A stretch of DNA of 64,000 nt, from positions 224,922 to 288,921 of the forward strand of contig CAXPZW010000012.1 in assembly GCA_964221845.1 (NCBI GenBank), read 5' to 3'. The DNA is from CAXPZW01 sp964221845. Lineage in GTDB: Bacteria; Bacteroidota; Bacteroidia; Flavobacteriales_D; Sanyastnellaceae. Below the pieces are notes generated by a model. It was not told the origin of the DNA. It searched no databases and worked only from the letters and a program-made list of their open reading frames with translations. Within the stretch, counting starts at the first letter, position 1; each line of letters starts with the position of its first letter. Both the position numbers and the translations under genes were made by a program. Shown one piece after another: positions 61,196 to 64,000 of this stretch.

Positions 61196-62299
61196 TTACG
61201 CTGTCTTGAGGTTTCGATCGTACTTACCGGTACCCAGTTGGTGCAACACTCTGAAGTGGCTCTTCAGGGCGCCTGCCCATGTGCGGTGGTGGTGGTAAGG
61301 CACATTGAACTCACGGGCAGTTTCCTGCACGATCTTGGAGATCTTGCGGTAGTGCACGTGGCAAATGTTGGGGAACAAGTGGTGCTCAATCTGGAAGTTG
61401 AGCCCGCCGATCAACCAGCTGAACACGCGGCTGCGGTTGGCGAAGTTGGCGGTGGTTTTCATTTGGTGGATTGCCCAATTGTTTTCGAGGCTACCGGTTT
61501 CGGTTTTGACGAATTCGGTCTCTTCGATCACGTGTGCCACTTGGAAGATCAGGGCCAGGATGAGTCCGCAAATCAGGTGCATGGCCAAAAAGCCAATCAT
61601 GGTTTGCCACCATGGCAAGTCGATCAACCACAGCGGGAGCGCAATCAGTACAAAGTAGTACAGGAGCTTGGTGACGATGACTTGACTGAGTGCCTTTTTC
61701 AAGGTGTAGCCTTGGCTCTTGAGCAGGTCCTTTTTCTTGTAGCGGAAGACTTGGTCGAAGTCTTTGACGCTCATCCAGTACAAGGTCATAAAGCTGTAGA
61801 GGATGGGTGCGTAAAAGAGTTGGAAGCGGTGTACCCAACGGCGCTTTTGGCCGGGTGAGAAGCGCATGGCGTTGAGCTCAATGTCCTCGTCGTGGCCTTC
61901 TACGTTGGTGAAGCTGTGATGCAGCACGTTGTGTTGAATCTTCCAGTTCATGGGAAAACCTCCCACGAAGCTCAGGAGCCAGCCCAAGGCCTTGTTGACC
62001 TTTTGGTTGCGTGAGTAAGAGCCGTGGTTGGCATCGTGCATGATGCTCAGGCCAATGCCACTCATGCCGAGCCCCATCAGAGACCACATCACCAGGTTCC
62101 ACCAGGTGCTGGCGATCACTCCGGTGAGCATCAGTACCAATGGTGCCAAGTACAGGGTGACGAAAAACACGGTCTTGAGCTTCATGCTCAGGTTCGCGTG
62201 GCGGGTGATGCCGTTCTCCTTGAAGTAGGCATTCACGCGCTTGTGCAGGACGCGAACAAACTCCGGACGGTCCTTGGTGTTGAATCGAATTGCTTGCAT
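61196..62299 (-). CDS. Membrane fatty acid desaturase
   Basis: Integral membrane acyl-lipid or acyl-CoA desaturase. Start at MQAIRFNTKDRP (367 residues). The three histidine boxes are HDANHGS (His88, His92), HNVLHHSFTN and QIEHHLFP, as in front-end and linoleoyl-CoA desaturases. Four to six hydrophobic helices, for example FFVTLYLAPLVLMLTGVI. No N-terminal cytochrome b5 domain is present, so an external electron donor is needed. Likely adjusts membrane fluidity. TAAATTGG 18-25 bp upstream on the minus strand is a near-consensus promoter. Confidence 0.9.
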   Translation of the reverse strand: MQAIRFNTKDRPEFVRVLHKRVNAYFKENGITRHANLSMKLKTVFFVTLYLAPLVLMLTGVIASTWWNLVMWSLMGLGMSGIGLSIMHDANHGSYSRNQKVNKALGWLLSFVGGFPMNWKIQHNVLHHSFTNVEGHDEDIELNAMRFSPGQKRRWVHRFQLFYAPILYSFMTLYWMSVKDFDQVFRYKKKDLLKSQGYTLKKALSQVIVTKLLYYFVLIALPLWLIDLPWWQTMIGFLAMHLICGLILALIFQVAHVIEETEFVKTETGSLENNWAIHQMKTTANFANRSRVFSWLIGGLNFQIEHHLFPNICHVHYRKISKIVQETAREFNVPYHHHRTWAGALKSHFRVLHQLGTGKYDRNLKTA

Positions 62300-62514
62300 G
62301 CAGGCGTTTGAAAGGGGCCAATTTAATGCGTTTGGGCGCGGATTATTGTCAGAAGAACACCAAACATGGTCCTGTTTCTCTACAAACAGTGCAAACGGTT
62401 GTTCGCGCCGGATCCTCATTTCAGCCTGCCAAATGCTCAAAGTAGCCGTGGTTCAGGCCGTTGAGGCACGGCGTTGGCATGCAGGACAAGTGAAACCGTG
62501 AAACCCATCATCCC

Positions 62515-63066
62515 ATGAGAATCCTCGTAACCGCATGTTTTGTATTGGCCGCATTGGCCGGTCAAGCCCAAGCCGAACTCAGCTACGGACTCCGCGCTCA
62601 AGGTTGGGTAGACGACCCCTCGCAAGGCACCGCCACTTTTGGCCAAGGCCTCCAACTTGAAGCGCCCATGGCAGACCGCTGGACCTTGGTGCTCGGCGCC
62701 AGCCAGTTCAACCAGTCCTCAGAAACCAACGGCGAAACCCGCGACACCCAAATCATCCATGTTCAGCCGGAAGTCCGCCTGTACCCCATGGGTGAGCGTG
62801 GCAAGCGCATGGGCCTGTTTTTAGGCCCCAACCTGTCGGTGAGCTCGGTCAACACCACAGCCATGAGCTTTGGAGGCGAAGCGCGCACCATTGAGCAAAA
62901 CGAGTTGATCTTTGGCGCAGGTGTTACCACCGGCTTCAAGGCCCACTTGGGCGGTCGCTTTTACACCGGCATGCAAGCCACCCTCAACTACGTCATGAAC
63001 GAACACGGATCGTCAGGAGCCCAAGGCTTCGGCGGCGTATCACTGGGCTACCGCTTTGGCCGCTAG
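62515..63066 (+). CDS. Small outer-membrane beta-barrel protein
   Basis: A 183-residue exported protein (MRILVTACFVLAALAGQAQA) with the alternating-strand pattern of an eight-stranded barrel: ELSYGLRAQGWVDD, WTLVLGASQFNQSS, FLGPNLSVSSVNTT, FGAGVTTGFKAHLGGRFYTG, and a closing strand GFGGVSLGYRFGR ending in Arg, with the last-strand pattern of outer-membrane proteins. Family is not further identified. Upstream 62300-62514 contains the divergent desaturase promoter; nothing else is clear. Confidence 0.7.
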   Translation: MRILVTACFVLAALAGQAQAELSYGLRAQGWVDDPSQGTATFGQGLQLEAPMADRWTLVLGASQFNQSSETNGETRDTQIIHVQPEVRLYPMGERGKRMGLFLGPNLSVSSVNTTAMSFGGEARTIEQNELIFGAGVTTGFKAHLGGRFYTGMQATLNYVMNEHGSSGAQGFGGVSLGYRFGR

Positions 63067-63084
63067 CCCCGCTACCTGAACAGC

Positions 63085-63115
63085 AAAAAGGCGCTCGTAA
63101 CCGAGCGCCTTTTTT
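63085..63115 (+). terminator. Bidirectional terminator
   Basis: Symmetric AAAAAGGCGCTCG, five-base loop, CGAGCGCCTTTTTT. It lies between the stop of the barrel gene and the 3' end of the T9SS gene on the opposite strand and can serve both. Confidence 0.85.
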
Positions 63116-63139
63116 ATTGGGAAGTGGCCCAAGGCCAGA

Positions 63140-64000
63140 TTAGCGAAGGATGCGCACACGGGTGGTGCGGTCGCCGGCGTGGAGCACCAGCACGTAGCTG
63201 CCGGGCGTCCAGTGCGCTGTGGGCAACGTGGCGTTCACCCCGCGTAGGGCGTGCTGTTCCACCCAGCGGCCGTCTGCAGTGAATACGTCCACGCGGTCCA
63301 GCGTACGGTCGCTGGTCAGGCGCACAGTTTCTGGGGCCGGGTTCGGGAATACCGACACCTCAAAGGCGTTTTCAGGCACAAAGTCGGCCCACTGCGAACA
63401 GTAGGTGTGGGTGATGAGGTAGGTGCAGCCGTCGACTGTGGCGGCCAAGGTCACCTCCAGGTCGTCTCCCATGCTCCACCCGGTGGGCAGTACGTCTAGG
63501 GTGGAGGTGGTGCTCAACACTTCGCCGTTTGCAGTCCAGGTGTAGTCTGCGTCGTCGCCCACAGCTTGCCACACGGGCTGCCAGAGTTCGTCCATGCTTG
63601 GGGTCAAACAGGTGTCGGACTCGGTGATTTGCAGGGTGACGGTATTGAGCGGGTTGTCGATGGTGAAGTCTGCGTCAAAGAGCGGAGTGATGTCTTCGCT
63701 GTAGCGGGGCAGGATTTGGTAGCCCTCGTCGTACGGTTCGCTGGAATCGAATTGGCCGCCGATGCCCACCAGGTCAAACACCCCTTCAATCGGTTCGCTG
63801 CCAAAGAGGTCTACGTCGGCATCGATGCGCATTTCAGAAACCGTTTCGCCGTTGGTGATTTCCACGTTGAACCCGGGCAGTTCGTTGGTCCATTGGGCCG
63901 GGTCCACCAGCCACACGCAGCTCATGGCGTTGAGCTCGGATTCGCGTTCCTCGTATGGGGCGTCAATGGGCACAGGCATTTCCAGCACCAAGTCGCTCTG
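63140..64000 (-). CDS. T9SS type A substrate, 3' part only
   Basis: The gene runs off the right edge of the window; 287 codons are visible. The C-terminal 70 residues are a textbook type A sorting domain: FEVSVFPNPAPETVRLTSD, RVDVFTADGRWVEQHAL, WTPGSYVLVLHAGDRTTRVRILR. The rest is beta-rich, with GGQFDSSEPYDEGYQILPRY and TITESD-like regions, and contains CTYLITHTYCSQ. The visible part indicates a large exported protein; its passenger function cannot be named from here. Confidence 0.85.
   Translation of the reverse strand, partial: QSDLVLEMPVPIDAPYEERESELNAMSCVWLVDPAQWTNELPGFNVEITNGETVSEMRIDADVDLFGSEPIEGVFDLVGIGGQFDSSEPYDEGYQILPRYSEDITPLFDADFTIDNPLNTVTLQITESDTCLTPSMDELWQPVWQAVGDDADYTWTANGEVLSTTSTLDVLPTGWSMGDDLEVTLAATVDGCTYLITHTYCSQWADFVPENAFEVSVFPNPAPETVRLTSDRTLDRVDVFTADGRWVEQHALRGVNATLPTAHWTPGSYVLVLHAGDRTTRVRILR

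Noticed and set aside
61044..61298. Plus-strand ORF MLLFFLLVERKEVHYVW
   Set aside because: This is the translated pyrimidine-rich hairpin at 61047-61080, a pattern that generates spurious ORFs in many genomes.

Overview
The window is a stretch of Bacteroidota chromosome, most likely from a fairly GC-rich member of the Flavobacteriales; the genus cannot be read from it. The evidence is an alternative complex III (act) operon, secreted proteins with type IX secretion (T9SS) sorting tails, DUF3109, SPOR, YwqK/MORN-like and SusD-free collagen-like surface proteins, kynurenine 3-monooxygenase, NhaD, and several copies of the Bacteroidota -7 promoter element TAnnTTTG, including one just upstream of each tRNA. 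It looks like ordinary host chromosome: I see no prophage, no transposase and no CRISPR array.

Layout. 1-7.4 kb: actA-B-C-D-E on the minus strand; actF would lie just beyond the left edge. 7.6-10.1 kb: an ABC ATPase, an FtsX/MacB-like permease and a DUF3299-like lipoprotein, all with overlapping starts, resembling metal-linked (Zrg-type) loci. 10.1-10.65 kb: non-coding, made of short repeat words and terminators. 10.66-18.2 kb: trigger factor, tRNA-Leu(UAG), two outer-membrane proteins, a T9SS-tail-only protein, EF-P, a small b-type and a small c-type cytochrome, and HflX. 18.2-20.3 kb: a run of unknown small membrane proteins, two pairs of them joined through a 43-residue ORF that overlaps both neighbours by 4 bp. 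20.4-26.8 kb: a YwqK/MORN-repeat protein, then rimP-nusA-infB preceded by a promoter and a compact terminator-like leader. 27-36 kb: a collagen-like/Gly-rich surface protein, a SPOR protein, a MuiA-like protein with an inserted carboxypeptidase-regulatory-like domain, and two amidohydrolase genes holding three domains, of which only one keeps the HxH metal motif. 35.8-38 kb: GmhA and YifB/ComM.

38.2-43 kb: a Cys-rich repeat lipoprotein, then an ECF-type sigma gene that appears to be split into 5' and 3' parts by about 1.9 kb carrying a DUF3109 gene and a radical SAM/SPASM gene, followed by a small membrane protein in the usual anti-sigma position. 43-51.8 kb: a trans-sulfuration PLP enzyme, kynurenine 3-monooxygenase, methylmalonyl-CoA epimerase, a divergent SDR, a Glu/Leu-type dehydrogenase and NhaD. 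51.9-52.75 kb: tRNA-Pro(GGG), immediately followed by a nested inverted-repeat element and three 64-bp tandem repeats. 52.7-64 kb: a secreted protein and a very large (1546 aa) secreted protein that share a 28-residue Cys-bounded EF-hand/dockerin-like C-terminus and GCTD-type repeats, a glycosyltransferase, RNase HII, a repeat-rich non-coding region, a fatty acid desaturase, a small beta-barrel protein, and the 3' end of a T9SS-tailed protein.

The parts that ordinary annotation explains least are the intergenic repeat family shared by 10, 38 and 60-61 kb, the hairpin element behind tRNA-Pro, the split sigma gene, the overlapping small-membrane-protein cluster, and the dockerin-like C-terminal module.
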